9,536 bases of DNA from DATKXO01 sp035528995 (GTDB lineage Bacteria; Planctomycetota; Phycisphaerae; UBA1845), in the NCBI GenBank assembly GCA_035528995.1, contig DATKXO010000422.1, positions 1 to 9,536 of the forward strand, written 5' to 3'. The position numbers and the translations under genes are program-made. Shown here piece after piece: positions 1 through 6,405 of this stretch; position 1 is the first letter of the stretch; the number at the start of each line of letters is the position of its first letter. The notes under the pieces are model-generated. The model saw only the letters and a list, made by a program, of their open reading frames with translations. It did not search any database and was not told where the DNA came from.

Positions 1-298
1 GGGACCTGGGCCGGCCCAGGACTCGCTGGACGATCCAGTCGAGGCCGCCGGTCTCGCGCAGCCCGGCCACGACGACGAACAGAACGCCCACGGTGACCGG
101 ACCGGGATTGCTCAGGCCGGCCAGGGCCTGGTCGGCGGTGAGCACGCCGAGGCGCCATCCGTCAGTGGCGGGAACGGGCAGGACGAGGAGGAGGGTGAGG
201 CCACCCAGCAGGACGACGTCGGGGGCGATTCGCGTGAAGATGAGCAGCCCGATGATGAAGGCCAGGACCAGCAGGGTGACGCACGCGTCGATCCCCAT
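1..298 (-). CDS. SLC13-type permease, N-terminal fragment
   Basis: This reading frame on the minus strand starts at an ATG at 298 and stays open for 99 codons to the window edge, so only the N-terminus is present. The protein is strongly hydrophobic, with predicted membrane segments near residues 5-22, 26-42 and 68-82. The stretch GLSNPGPVTVGVLFVVVAGL (residues 61-80), followed by RETGGLDW, matches the pattern of SLC13/citrate-transporter-like permeases (typically G-(F/L)-S-N-P-x-(V/P)-(I/V)-T-V then L-R-x-T-G). Family members carry anions such as dicarboxylates or sulfate across the inner membrane, and many have central TrkA-C domains; the substrate cannot be told from this fragment. It begins 60 nt after the rpmH stop on the same strand, so read-through from rpmH is likely. 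GTG (325) or TTG (316) are in-frame alternative starts. A GGGG run lies about 10 nt before the ATG. Confidence 0.75.
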   Translation of the reverse strand, partial: MGIDACVTLLVLAFIIGLLIFTRIAPDVVLLGGLTLLLVLPVPATDGWRLGVLTADQALAGLSNPGPVTVGVLFVVVAGLRETGGLDWIVQRVLGRPRS

Positions 299-358
299 GG
301 TGTCATTACCCCACAAGGCAGACACATCGGGCCGGGGCAGACAAGGAGCGGATTCGGG

Positions 359-499
359 CTAGACCGAGAGGCCGATTCTGTGCCGGCCTTTGGCCCGCTG
401 GCGGCGGAGGACGTTGCGTCCGCCGGGTGTGCGCATGCGGGCCCGGAATCCGTGCTTCCGCAACCTCTTGATCTTGCTGATTCGTCTGGGGTAATGCAT
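359..499 (-). CDS. rpmH: 50S ribosomal protein L34
   Basis: The 46-codon frame encodes a very basic protein beginning MHYPRR and containing KRLRKHGFRARM (residues 11-22), then GGRNVLRRQRAKGRHR. This is the L34 signature (KR..xHGFRxRMxTxxGRxVLxxRRxKGRxRL), and the length is normal for the family. L34 is a small protein of the large ribosomal subunit. The start is fixed by an AGGAG Shine-Dalgarno at 510-506, six bases before the ATG. The MHYPRR beginning in place of the usual MKRT(F/Y)QPS is the planctomycete-like form as I remember it. In most bacteria rnpA follows rpmH immediately; here a transporter does, and no rnpA-like frame is visible. Upstream lies the divergent lipoprotein gene. Confidence 0.95.
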   Translation of the reverse strand: MHYPRRISKIKRLRKHGFRARMRTPGGRNVLRRQRAKGRHRIGLSV

Positions 500-759
500 A
501 GCTCGCTCCTGGGCCACCGAAACCGCCTAACCGCCAGGACCGAGCCTGCGCAGCGGGGAGAAGCCCGTGTGGAGGGAGTCTACCCGGCGAGGGGGCGGGA
601 CGCAACCCTCCGATCCGCGGGACCAGCGGGCCAAGCCAAGAGGGCGGAACCACGGGGCCGGGCAGACTTGACGCGGGCCCGGACCGCCTGCCCGAGCCGT
701 TCGCCTTCCCACCGGACCCGCGTGGCGAACTCCGGGCGAATCCCGTAAAAGGGCCGACC
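500..759. other. Divergent intergenic region (rpmH / lipoprotein gene)
   Basis: This 260-bp, GC-rich gap lies between two divergent genes and must hold both promoters. I see no convincing -35/-10 pair in either direction; a TTGACG at 668-673 has no matching -10. A 7-bp inverted repeat, CGGGCAG (659-665) with CTGCCCG (688-694), surrounds a GC-rich loop and could be a fold or a binding site, but at this base composition it could also be chance. No small gene is evident. Confidence 0.4.
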
Positions 760-1665
760 ATGAATGCCAGAAGCAGACTACGCGGGCCGCTGGTGGCGTT
801 GGCGATCGCGTGCGCGGGCCTGTGCGGGTGCTCCCTGGCGGGCGGCAGGCCCGGCGCGGGCCGGCCGCGCCTGGTCCTGCTCGTTTCGCTGGACGGCGCC
901 CGGCCCGACGGGATCGCCCAGGCCGACACGCCGTACATCGACGACCTGGCGGCTTCGGGCGCGGCCGCCGACGACGCCCGGACGGCCTACCCGTTCAGCA
1001 CGCTGCCGTCGCACATCGCGATGCTGACGGGCCTGAGTTTCCGGCAGCACCAGGTGCTGCTCAACGGCTACGGCGACCCTATGCCGCCGATGCCGGGGGC
1101 CAGCGTGTTCGACGTTTGTGACGAGCACGGGCTGACCAGCCTGATGCTGGCGGGCAAGAAGAAGCTCAGCATGATCCGACCGCTATCGGAGGGGCCGAAC
1201 ACGAGCCGGGTGGTGCCGCTTCACGGGATTGGGGAGGCGCTGCGCGAGGCGACCGAGTCCGGGCCGCCCAGGTTCATCTTCGTTCACAGCGCCAGCCCGG
1301 ACCTGGAAGGTCATGCGGAGGGCTGGATGTCACCGGGCTACATCGCGGCGATCCATCGGTGCGACGGCATGGTGGGCGAGTTGGTCGCCTGGGTGCGGGA
1401 GTCGGGGCTGTGGGACAGTACGCTGATCATCATCACGGCCGACCACGGCGGATCCGGCACGACCCACAACGGCGAGCACCCGGAGGACATTCAGATCCCG
1501 TGGATCGTGTCGGGCGGGCTGGGCGCGGGCGCGGAGTTGCCCGAGCGGGTCATGATCTACGACACGGCGCCGACGGTCCTGCGGATGCTGGGGTTGCCGA
1601 TACCGGAAGGACTGGACGGGCGACCGATCGAAGGGCTGAGAACGCACCCTGATGTGGGGCGGTGA
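760..1665 (+). CDS. Lipoprotein type I phosphodiesterase / nucleotide pyrophosphatase
   Basis: This 301-residue protein belongs to the alkaline phosphatase superfamily, whose type I phosphodiesterase/NPP branch hydrolyses phosphodiester or phosphomonoester bonds with two bound metal ions (usually zinc). Visible motifs are VSLDGARPD (first metal Asp, D45), STLPSH with the likely nucleophile T81, HSASPDLEGH (metal ligands D181 and H185) and TADHGG (D228, H229), followed by H236/H240 as the last ligand candidates. The order and spacing fit the family. The N-terminus has basic residues, a hydrophobic segment (11-23) and a lipobox-like LCGC, so a lipid-anchored C24 and an extracytoplasmic location are likely. 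It is shorter than typical sulfatases and looks like a minimal catalytic domain. The substrate is unknown. The Shine-Dalgarno is weak (AAAAGGG about 10 nt upstream). The gene stands alone, divergent from rpmH. Confidence 0.8.
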   Translation: MNARSRLRGPLVALAIACAGLCGCSLAGGRPGAGRPRLVLLVSLDGARPDGIAQADTPYIDDLAASGAAADDARTAYPFSTLPSHIAMLTGLSFRQHQVLLNGYGDPMPPMPGASVFDVCDEHGLTSLMLAGKKKLSMIRPLSEGPNTSRVVPLHGIGEALREATESGPPRFIFVHSASPDLEGHAEGWMSPGYIAAIHRCDGMVGELVAWVRESGLWDSTLIIITADHGGSGTTHNGEHPEDIQIPWIVSGGLGAGAELPERVMIYDTAPTVLRMLGLPIPEGLDGRPIEGLRTHPDVGR

Positions 1666-1848
1666 GGGGGGCGGTAGCGGATCGCGTCCGGGGCCATCGG
1701 ACCCGGGGCGCAATCCCGCACACCCGGCTTGGGCAGGAGGGGTGCCGCTCCGGTTTGGGCCGCGTTTTTCGCCGCGTCTTGGAGACACGTCGCTGTCACT
1801 GTCGTCTGGGCGCGGTGATGATCCCGCCCTACCGCTGGGGATATCCTT

Positions 1849-1876
1849 TTGAACGGGCCCGCGTGATGTGTATACT
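1849..1876 (+). promoter_or_regulatory. Predicted sigma70-like promoter of the Cys-rich protein gene
   Basis: TTGAAC (1849-1854) and TATACT (1871-1876) are separated by 16 bp. Each differs from the consensus by one or two bases, in a region that is otherwise very GC-rich. The predicted transcript would start near 1883, giving a leader of about 95 nt before the ATG at 1979. This is the best promoter match I find in the window. Confidence 0.6.
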
Positions 1877-1898
1877 GGAACCATCCGGAGGCGCCACG

Positions 1899-1994
1899 AT
1901 GCGCGGTCGGCGCAGGCATCGAAGCGGGCGCGTCGTGTGTATGGGTAACACGTACGGTGGATCAAGAAGGAGGCTGGTATGGGAAGGCAACTGA
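1899..1994 (+). CDS. Possible Arg-rich leader peptide overlapping the next gene
   Basis: This 31-codon frame starts at ATG 1899, seven bases after a GGAGG (1887-1891) that sits just downstream of the predicted transcription start. It ends with TGA at 1992-1994, 16 bases into the next gene, whose ATG (1979) is in another frame. The peptide has nine arginines, including RGRRRHR (2-8) and RRR (23-25). The arrangement of promoter, strong ribosome site, short ORF and an overlapping stop over the start of the main gene is that of a leader peptide or translational-coupling ORF. No family is recognised. In GC-rich DNA such an ORF can arise by chance, so this is only a candidate. Confidence 0.3.
   Translation: MRGRRRHRSGRVVCMGNTYGGSRRRLVWEGN
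1967..1973 (+). promoter_or_regulatory. Strong Shine-Dalgarno for the Cys-rich protein
   Basis: AAGGAGG lies five bases before the ATG at 1979, making it the strongest ribosome-binding site in the window, and it decides this start. It lies inside the possible leader ORF, so ribosomes translating that ORF would pass over it. Confidence 0.75.
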
Positions 1995-3589
1995 CGGCGG
2001 TGTTGTGCGTTGCGGCCGTAGTGGCGGCCATGACGCTGCCCGGCACGTTGGCCGCGGCAGAGACGCTCTTCGAGAGCTTCGAGGGCAACTTCGGCCCTTG
2101 GCGACCCAACGCGTACATGCCCCGGCTGTGGCACGTCACGCCGAGCCGGGCGGTCGCGTTCGACGGGATCTGGTCGCTGGACTTCACGGCCGACGGGCTG
2201 AGCGACGACGGGACGGTGTGGATGGTGCGGGAGCTGGCGCTGCCGGCGGGCACGTGGACGATCGGGCTGGAGTTCACGGTGAGCACCCTGCCGGGCATCC
2301 TCAACCAGTGGCCGGCCTTGGGGTTCATCGGGCTGTGGGAGCCGCTGGTGGAAACGGACTTCACGCAGACCCCTGAAGGGCAGAATTTCGGCGGGATCAT
2401 GGGCGACGGGTCGAGGACCTATTCGATGGAGCGGACGCTGCAGGTGTCGTCGGACACGACGGCTTACGTGGCGTTCGGGTACACCATCACCTGGGAGACG
2501 GTGCGCACGCACTATTTCGACTCGGTGACGCTGACGGGCGTGCCGGTGCAATGCGGCAACGACAAATGCTCGTCGGGCGAGAACCCCTGCAACTGTGCGG
2601 TCGACTGTGGGGCTCCGGCCGGCAGCGAGACGCTGTGCGACGACGGTCTGGATGACGATTGCGACGGGTACGTGGATTGCGTGGACTCCGAGTGCAAGGA
2701 CGACCCGGCGTGCGCGGGGATCGTGTGCGACGGGGACTGGGTCTGCGAGACGGAAGAGCACAGTTGCTACTGCTGGATGGACTGCGATCCGCCGCCGGTG
2801 ATGGAGACGAGCTGCAGCAACGAGCTCGACGACGACTGCGACGGGATGACGGACTGCGACGACTTGCTGGAGTGCACCTTCTCACCCGATTGCATGAGCA
2901 CCGGCTGCGACATGGACGGCGTGTGCGAGGTGGACGAGGACTGCATCAACTGCCCGACCGACTGCATCAGAGGTGGCGGGACGATCTGCGGGAACGGGGT
3001 GTGCGAGCCGGCCGGCGGCGAGGACTGCGTCTCCTGCCCGGGGGACTGCAACGGCAACCAGGGCGGGGCCGTGAAGAAGCAGTTCTGCTGCGGTGACGGC
3101 GACGGCGTGAACCCGATCGGTTGCGACGACTCGCGCTGCACGAGCGAGGGGTTCGCGTGCTCGAGCGACCCGGCGCCGACGTATTGCTGCGGCGACGGCT
3201 TCTGCGAAGGGGCCGAGGACGGGTTCAACTGCGCGATCGACTGTGGGGCGCCGCCGGTCTGCGGTGACACCAACTGCGATCCGGGCGAGGACCAGTGCAA
3301 CTGCCTGGGCGACTGCGGCACGCCGCCGGGCACCGAGACGGTGTGCGATGACGGGATCGATAACGACTGCGACGGTCCGGCCGACTGCGCTGACGCCGAT
3401 TGCACGGGCGACCCGGCCTGTCCGCTCTGCGATAACGACGGCGTGTGTGAGACGGATGAGGACTGCGTGACCTGCCCGAACGACTGCGACGGCAGGCTGG
3501 ACGGTCCGGCGAAGAAACAGTTCTGCTGCGGCAACGGCGTCCTGGAAGGCCCGGAAGGCGACGGCAGCATCTGCGACGGGAATCCGTAG
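1979..3589 (+). CDS. Secreted Cys-rich modular protein with MopE-type repeats
   Basis: The 536-residue protein starts with a Sec signal peptide (hydrophobic 5-20, likely cleavage after AAA at 27). Residues 28-190 are rich in aromatic residues and predicted beta strands, with a FESFEGNFGPW start and a DSVTLTGVPV end, resembling jelly-roll carbohydrate-binding-like domains. Residues 192-536 hold 58 cysteines, about one in six. Two repeat types alternate. The first is C-x4-C...CxCxxDC, at about 192-210, 250-269, 310-329, 337-357, 404-422, 428-446 and 484-503. The second is MopE-like C-x-D/N-x-LDDDCDGxxDC...DPxC, at 220-245, 279-305 and 456-481; its Asp-rich loops suggest calcium binding. KKQFCC occurs at 366-371 and 512-517. 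No sorting signal or C-terminal membrane segment is visible. An extracellular or surface adhesive/structural role is plausible; the function is unknown. The promoter and Shine-Dalgarno are strong. Confidence 0.85.
   Translation: MGRQLTAVLCVAAVVAAMTLPGTLAAAETLFESFEGNFGPWRPNAYMPRLWHVTPSRAVAFDGIWSLDFTADGLSDDGTVWMVRELALPAGTWTIGLEFTVSTLPGILNQWPALGFIGLWEPLVETDFTQTPEGQNFGGIMGDGSRTYSMERTLQVSSDTTAYVAFGYTITWETVRTHYFDSVTLTGVPVQCGNDKCSSGENPCNCAVDCGAPAGSETLCDDGLDDDCDGYVDCVDSECKDDPACAGIVCDGDWVCETEEHSCYCWMDCDPPPVMETSCSNELDDDCDGMTDCDDLLECTFSPDCMSTGCDMDGVCEVDEDCINCPTDCIRGGGTICGNGVCEPAGGEDCVSCPGDCNGNQGGAVKKQFCCGDGDGVNPIGCDDSRCTSEGFACSSDPAPTYCCGDGFCEGAEDGFNCAIDCGAPPVCGDTNCDPGEDQCNCLGDCGTPPGTETVCDDGIDNDCDGPADCADADCTGDPACPLCDNDGVCETDEDCVTCPNDCDGRLDGPAKKQFCCGNGVLEGPEGDGSICDGNP
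2552..3586 (+). repeat. Coding repeat array: CxCxxDC and DxDCDG modules
   Basis: This is the repeat-bearing part of the Cys-rich protein. There are seven CxCxxDC-type units and three DCDG units, the latter each preceded by a spacer ending ET (ETLC, ETSC, ETVC). The order is unit-DCDG, unit-DCDG, unit, unit plus KKQFCC, unit, unit-DCDG, unit plus KKQFCC. The two KKQFCC segments (3074-3091 and 3512-3529) are nearly identical at DNA level (AAG AA(G/A) CAG TTC TGC TGC), which suggests fairly recent internal duplication. Confidence 0.8.
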
Positions 3590-3748
3590 GCGGCGCCCGC
3601 CGGGCGAAGTCCACTTGGCGACGCGCTGCGTGGCGCAGAGCCCAGGCCATGGGCGCGAGGCAGGAGAGGGCGCGGGTGTGTCCGTGACTCTCGCGGGGAT
3701 CATGATGCGCGCGGCGCCGCTCGCGGCACGGCGGAGGATGCGAGCCTC

Positions 3749-4765
3749 TTGGCGCACTGGGGCTATCACCGGCAGTGGGTAAGGGCACGGGTCGCGTTGG
3801 TCGGCAGCGGCGTGGCGCTGGCGGTGAGCTTGCCGCAACTAGGGACGTCCTGGGCGATAGTAGTCGCCCTTTGTTCGGCGCCCGTGTTTGTCACCTCTCT
3901 TTGTTACGCGGGCCATCGGTGGTATCAGCAGACCCTGCTGTTGCCGATGTTGAGAGCCCGCATGCGAGTGCGAGCCTACCGGCGCGCGTACGTCACGATC
4001 TACGCAGTTGAGTGCTCCCGGGAGGAACAGGAGGAGGTAACGAGTATCGAGGAGGTGCGCGTGCGCGATATGGAAAAGGCGGCTCAGCGGGTGCTGGAGT
4101 CAGACGAAAGGCCTCCTCGGATCCGCGTTATCTGCTTCGGAAAGGCGGCTCGCGTCGAGTTGATGCCAAGGAGGATCGCCAAGCTTCTGCGAAGCGAGTT
4201 CGGCCAAGCGGTCTGGAACGGAAAACTCAATGCGGCTGTGCTGTTTGCCGGCTGGACGGACCCCGCTCACCGGATCATTGTCCACGAGCTGACGCACGCA
4301 CTGATCGACCATCTGAGCCATGGTTTCCCCTACCCAGATGCGCTGATGGAGGGCCTGGCGCGCTGCTGGGACGGAATGCCGCCGGACGAGAAAGAACAGG
4401 CCCACGGCACGGGCGACCGCGAGGACGAAAGCCAGAACGTCCCGCCCTATTGGGACGATGCCAACGTGCTGTCGATCCACGAGCTTCTCACCGATCCGAA
4501 GGAAATATGGCAAGACCACCAGGAGGGCGCGCGGCTCACCGATCTTTCCTCCTGGATGCTGGCGTATCTCGCCAGACTGGTGCCTGCGCACGAGCGCCTG
4601 GGCAGGATGTTCGCGGAACTCCGAAAAAGGAAGATCCGAACAGGTAGCGGAGTCTATGAGTGGCTTCTGGAAGCGTCGGGTCTCGGCGCGAACGAGCTGG
4701 AGGCCGGATTCCGCCACTTCTGTACGACGGGCGAAATGGAACAGGAACAACCGTCCGGGCGTTGA
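3749..4765 (+). CDS. Predicted membrane-anchored HExxH metallopeptidase-like protein
   Basis: The 338-residue protein has two hydrophobic segments near its N-terminus (about 13-29 and 34-52), then a basic stretch and a soluble domain. The sequence IIVHELTHALIDH contains HExxH (H179, E180, H183), followed 17 residues later by E201 in MEGLA. This spacing and the E-G-L-A context are typical of gluzincin zinc peptidases (peptidase MA-like families), with H179, H183 and E201 as zinc ligands and E180 as catalytic base. The substrate is unknown. The start is TTG at 3749 with GGAGG at 3733-3737, eleven bases upstream. No ATG or GTG occurs in this frame between the previous gene's stop and that point. 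Alternative starts (TTG or GTG) 16-25 codons further in would cut into the first hydrophobic segment. Codon use looks less GC3-biased than in its neighbours. It lies 159 bp downstream of the Cys-rich gene on the same strand, so co-transcription is possible. Confidence 0.7.
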   Translation: MAHWGYHRQWVRARVALVGSGVALAVSLPQLGTSWAIVVALCSAPVFVTSLCYAGHRWYQQTLLLPMLRARMRVRAYRRAYVTIYAVECSREEQEEVTSIEEVRVRDMEKAAQRVLESDERPPRIRVICFGKAARVELMPRRIAKLLRSEFGQAVWNGKLNAAVLFAGWTDPAHRIIVHELTHALIDHLSHGFPYPDALMEGLARCWDGMPPDEKEQAHGTGDREDESQNVPPYWDDANVLSIHELLTDPKEIWQDHQEGARLTDLSSWMLAYLARLVPAHERLGRMFAELRKRKIRTGSGVYEWLLEASGLGANELEAGFRHFCTTGEMEQEQPSGR

Positions 4766-4790
4766 AGGATCGCTCGCGCAGAGCCCGAAA

Positions 4791-4804
4791 CGTGGGCCAC
4801 CACG
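4791..4804. terminator. Small hairpin between convergent genes
   Basis: CGTGG (4791-4795) and CCACG (4800-4804) form a 5-bp stem with a GCCA loop in the 45-bp gap between two convergent stop codons. There is no proper T-tract on the plus strand and only TTT on the minus strand, so intrinsic termination is uncertain. Confidence 0.25.
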
Positions 4805-4810
4805 ACACCA

Positions 4811-5299
4811 TTAAATCAGGACCGGTTTGCCGAGCTTTCTTCGGACGGCGGCGATGTGGCCGGCGTGCATCAGCTCGTGGGTGCCGACGTGGCGGAAGAC
4901 GGCGGCCACGGTTCGGGCGTAGCGGTGCATGGATTCGGGGACGGGCTCGTCCAGCTCGTCGTCCGTCATCGCGTCGAGTGCGGTGAGGATGGTCGACCGG
5001 TCGGTCTCCAGCAGTGCCAGGGACTCGTCCTTGGTCTTGAACAGCTTTGGATCGTCCGATCGACTGGTCTCGCCGGTGTAGTTGTCGACGAAGCCGGGCG
5101 GCAGGTCGGGCATGCTGACGTCGATGCGCGTCATCAGGCTGTGCTCGGAGCGGATGAGGTGGCCGAGCATCCAGGCCACGTGGTTCATCTCGGGGATCGG
5201 GCGGACGAGCAGATCGTCGTCCGTGAAATCGCTGAGATAGGCCCTGGTGACCCGGCGGGCGAACTCGATCACGTCGCAGAGGACTTCCTTGGCGGTCAT
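4811..5299 (-). CDS. DinB-superfamily metal-dependent protein
   Basis: The 162-residue protein has the four-helix DinB/DUF664/YfiT-like pattern. NHVAWMLGH near the N-terminus gives H47, and THELMHAGHIAAVRRKLGKP near the C-terminus gives H141 and H145. These three histidines form the usual metal triad. Family members include thiol (bacillithiol/mycothiol) transferases and DNA-damage-inducible proteins of unknown reaction; the substrate here cannot be assigned, and DinB here is not DNA polymerase IV. The start at 5299 (MTAKEV) is supported by AAAGGA (5312-5307), seven bases upstream. A longer frame to 5362 adds 21 residues with no family character and overlaps the likely rtcA promoter. The gene is divergent from rtcA across 92 bp and convergent with the peptidase-like gene. 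Confidence 0.85.
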   Translation of the reverse strand: MTAKEVLCDVIEFARRVTRAYLSDFTDDDLLVRPIPEMNHVAWMLGHLIRSEHSLMTRIDVSMPDLPPGFVDNYTGETSRSDDPKLFKTKDESLALLETDRSTILTALDAMTDDELDEPVPESMHRYARTVAAVFRHVGTHELMHAGHIAAVRRKLGKPVLI

Positions 5300-5306
5300 G
5301 TGGTTG

Positions 5307-5312
5307 TCCTTT
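5307..5312 (-). promoter_or_regulatory. Shine-Dalgarno setting the DinB-family start
   Basis: On the minus strand AAAGGA lies seven bases before the ATG at 5299. It supports the 162-residue form over the longer open frame that begins at 5362. Confidence 0.6.
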
Positions 5313-5357
5313 CTCGGCTTGATCCGGCTCAGTCGGTCTTGTATCGGTGTTTGGCGG

Positions 5358-5363
5358 TACAAT
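5358..5363 (+). promoter_or_regulatory. Possible -10 element for rtcA
   Basis: TACAAT at 5358-5363 is one base from the TATAAT consensus and lies about 29 bp before the rtcA ATG. No good -35 is found at 16-18 bp; the nearest TTG (5339) is only 13 bp away. The call rests on the -10 alone. Confidence 0.35.
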
Positions 5364-5391
5364 CAAGCGCGGGACCGAACGGCGGCGAGAC

Positions 5392-6405
5392 ATGCTGACC
5401 ATTGACGGATCACGAGGCGAGGGCGGCGGGCAGATTCTGCGGACGTCGCTCGGGCTGTCGCTGGTGACCGGGAAGCCGTTCCGGATCGAGAAGATCCGGG
5501 CGAACCGGCCCAGGCCGGGGCTGATGCGGCAGCATTGGACGGCCGTTCGGGCGGCCATGCGGGTCGGCGGGGCCGAGGCGGAGGGGGCGGAGATCGGATC
5601 GACGGCGCTGACCTTCGCACCTCAGCGTGTGACGCCGGGCGAATACGAGTTCTCGGTCGGGTCGGCCGGGTCGGTTACGCTGGTTCTGCAGACGGTGCTG
5701 CCGGCGCTGCTGACGGCTTCGGGGCCGTCGCGGCTGACGCTGGAAGGTGGGACGCACAACCCGTTCGCCCCGCCGTTCGATTTTCTGGCGCGGGCGTTTG
5801 TGCCGATCATCAACCGGATGGGGCCGACGGTGTCGGCGGAGTTGCAGCGACCCGGCTTCTATCCGGCGGGCGGGGGCAGGATGACCGTGCAGGTCGAGCC
5901 GTGCGAGCGGCTGCGGGCGATCGAGCTGCTGGAGCGTGGCGAGGTCCGCGGCCGACGGGCCCGGGCGATCGTGGCCAATCTGCCGCAGCACATCGCCGAG
6001 CGCGAACTGCACGTGATCGAGCGGCGACTGGACTGGGAGCGGTCGTGCCTGCACGTTGAAGAGGCCGATGCGGCCGGCCCGGGCAACATCGTCATCATCG
6101 AGATCGAGTGCGAGCACATCACCGAGGTGTTCACGGCGTTCGGCGAGCGGAAGAAGCGGGCGGAGGACGTGGCCAGAGGGGCCGCGAATGAGGCCCGGCG
6201 GTATCTGGCGGCGGAGGTTCCGGTGGGCGAGCATCTGGCGGATCAGCTGTTGGTCCCGATGGCGTTGGCCGGCGGCGGGCGATTCAAGACGTTCGAGTTG
6301 TCGGGCCACGCGCAGACGAACATCGAGGTGCTGGGCGAGTTCCTGGAGTGCACGGTGGGCGCGGAACGTTGTGGTCCGCATGAATGCGTGGTCGAGGTGA
6401 CGTAA
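5392..6405 (+). CDS. rtcA: RNA 3'-terminal phosphate cyclase
   Basis: RtcA converts an RNA 3'-phosphate to a 2',3'-cyclic phosphate using ATP, through an adenylated histidine. The 337-residue length is normal. Family motifs appear in order: SRGEGGGQILRTSLGLS (7-23), RANRPRPGLMRQHW (36-49), SVGSAGSVTLVLQTVLP (88-104), GGTHNPFAPPFDF (119-131), GFYPAGGG (155-162), EHLADQLLVP (280-289) and SGHAQTNIEV (304-313). H306 aligns with the catalytic histidine (His309 in E. coli). The ATG at 5392 opens directly into MLTIDGSRGEGGGQ, as in homologues; an upstream GTG at 5347 would add 15 unlikely residues. The Shine-Dalgarno is poor (GGCGGCGAG). No rtcB or rtcR is nearby, so this is a solitary copy, divergent from the DinB-family gene. 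Confidence 0.95.
   Translation: MLTIDGSRGEGGGQILRTSLGLSLVTGKPFRIEKIRANRPRPGLMRQHWTAVRAAMRVGGAEAEGAEIGSTALTFAPQRVTPGEYEFSVGSAGSVTLVLQTVLPALLTASGPSRLTLEGGTHNPFAPPFDFLARAFVPIINRMGPTVSAELQRPGFYPAGGGRMTVQVEPCERLRAIELLERGEVRGRRARAIVANLPQHIAERELHVIERRLDWERSCLHVEEADAAGPGNIVIIEIECEHITEVFTAFGERKKRAEDVARGAANEARRYLAAEVPVGEHLADQLLVPMALAGGGRFKTFELSGHAQTNIEVLGEFLECTVGAERCGPHECVVEVT

Larger units (their letters stand above)
1666..1978. other. Long intergenic / 5' regulatory region
   Basis: This 313-bp stretch has no conserved gene. Its first half (1666-1845) is GC-rich with small potential folds, such as GTCCG/CGGAC around 1687-1703, and a T5 run at 1764-1768, but no clean terminator. Its second half holds a sigma70-like promoter (1849-1876), a possible 31-codon leader ORF (1899-1994) and the Shine-Dalgarno of the Cys-rich protein (1967-1973). 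The inferred 5' leader of the downstream gene is about 95 nt. Confidence 0.6.

Noticed and set aside
659..694. CGGGCAG/CTGCCCG inverted repeat as a terminator or riboswitch.
   Set aside because: The loop is 22 bases, there is no T-tract, and such short GC-only stems are common at this composition.
306..938. A 210-codon minus-strand frame covering rpmH and the lipoprotein start.
   Set aside because: It lies over rpmH in another frame, and its sequence is Pro/Arg/Gly-rich without motifs.
2552..3586. Repeat array as a CRISPR-like or non-coding repeat.
   Set aside because: The periodicity is in the protein (Cys spacing) with synonymous variation; spacers and units are all in one open frame.
3590..3748. 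The frame of the Cys-rich protein stays open past its TAG all the way into the peptidase-like gene, suggesting amber read-through to a fusion.
   Set aside because: 53 stop-free codons are unremarkable at this GC content, the intervening translation is low-complexity Arg/Ala/Gly, and a GGAGG precedes the TTG start.
1330..3838. Long minus-strand frames (356, 310, 318 and 267 codons) opposite the lipoprotein and Cys-rich genes.
   Set aside because: Their translations are low-complexity (Arg/Pro/Ser/Ala-rich) shadows of GC-rich genes with clear motifs on the plus strand.
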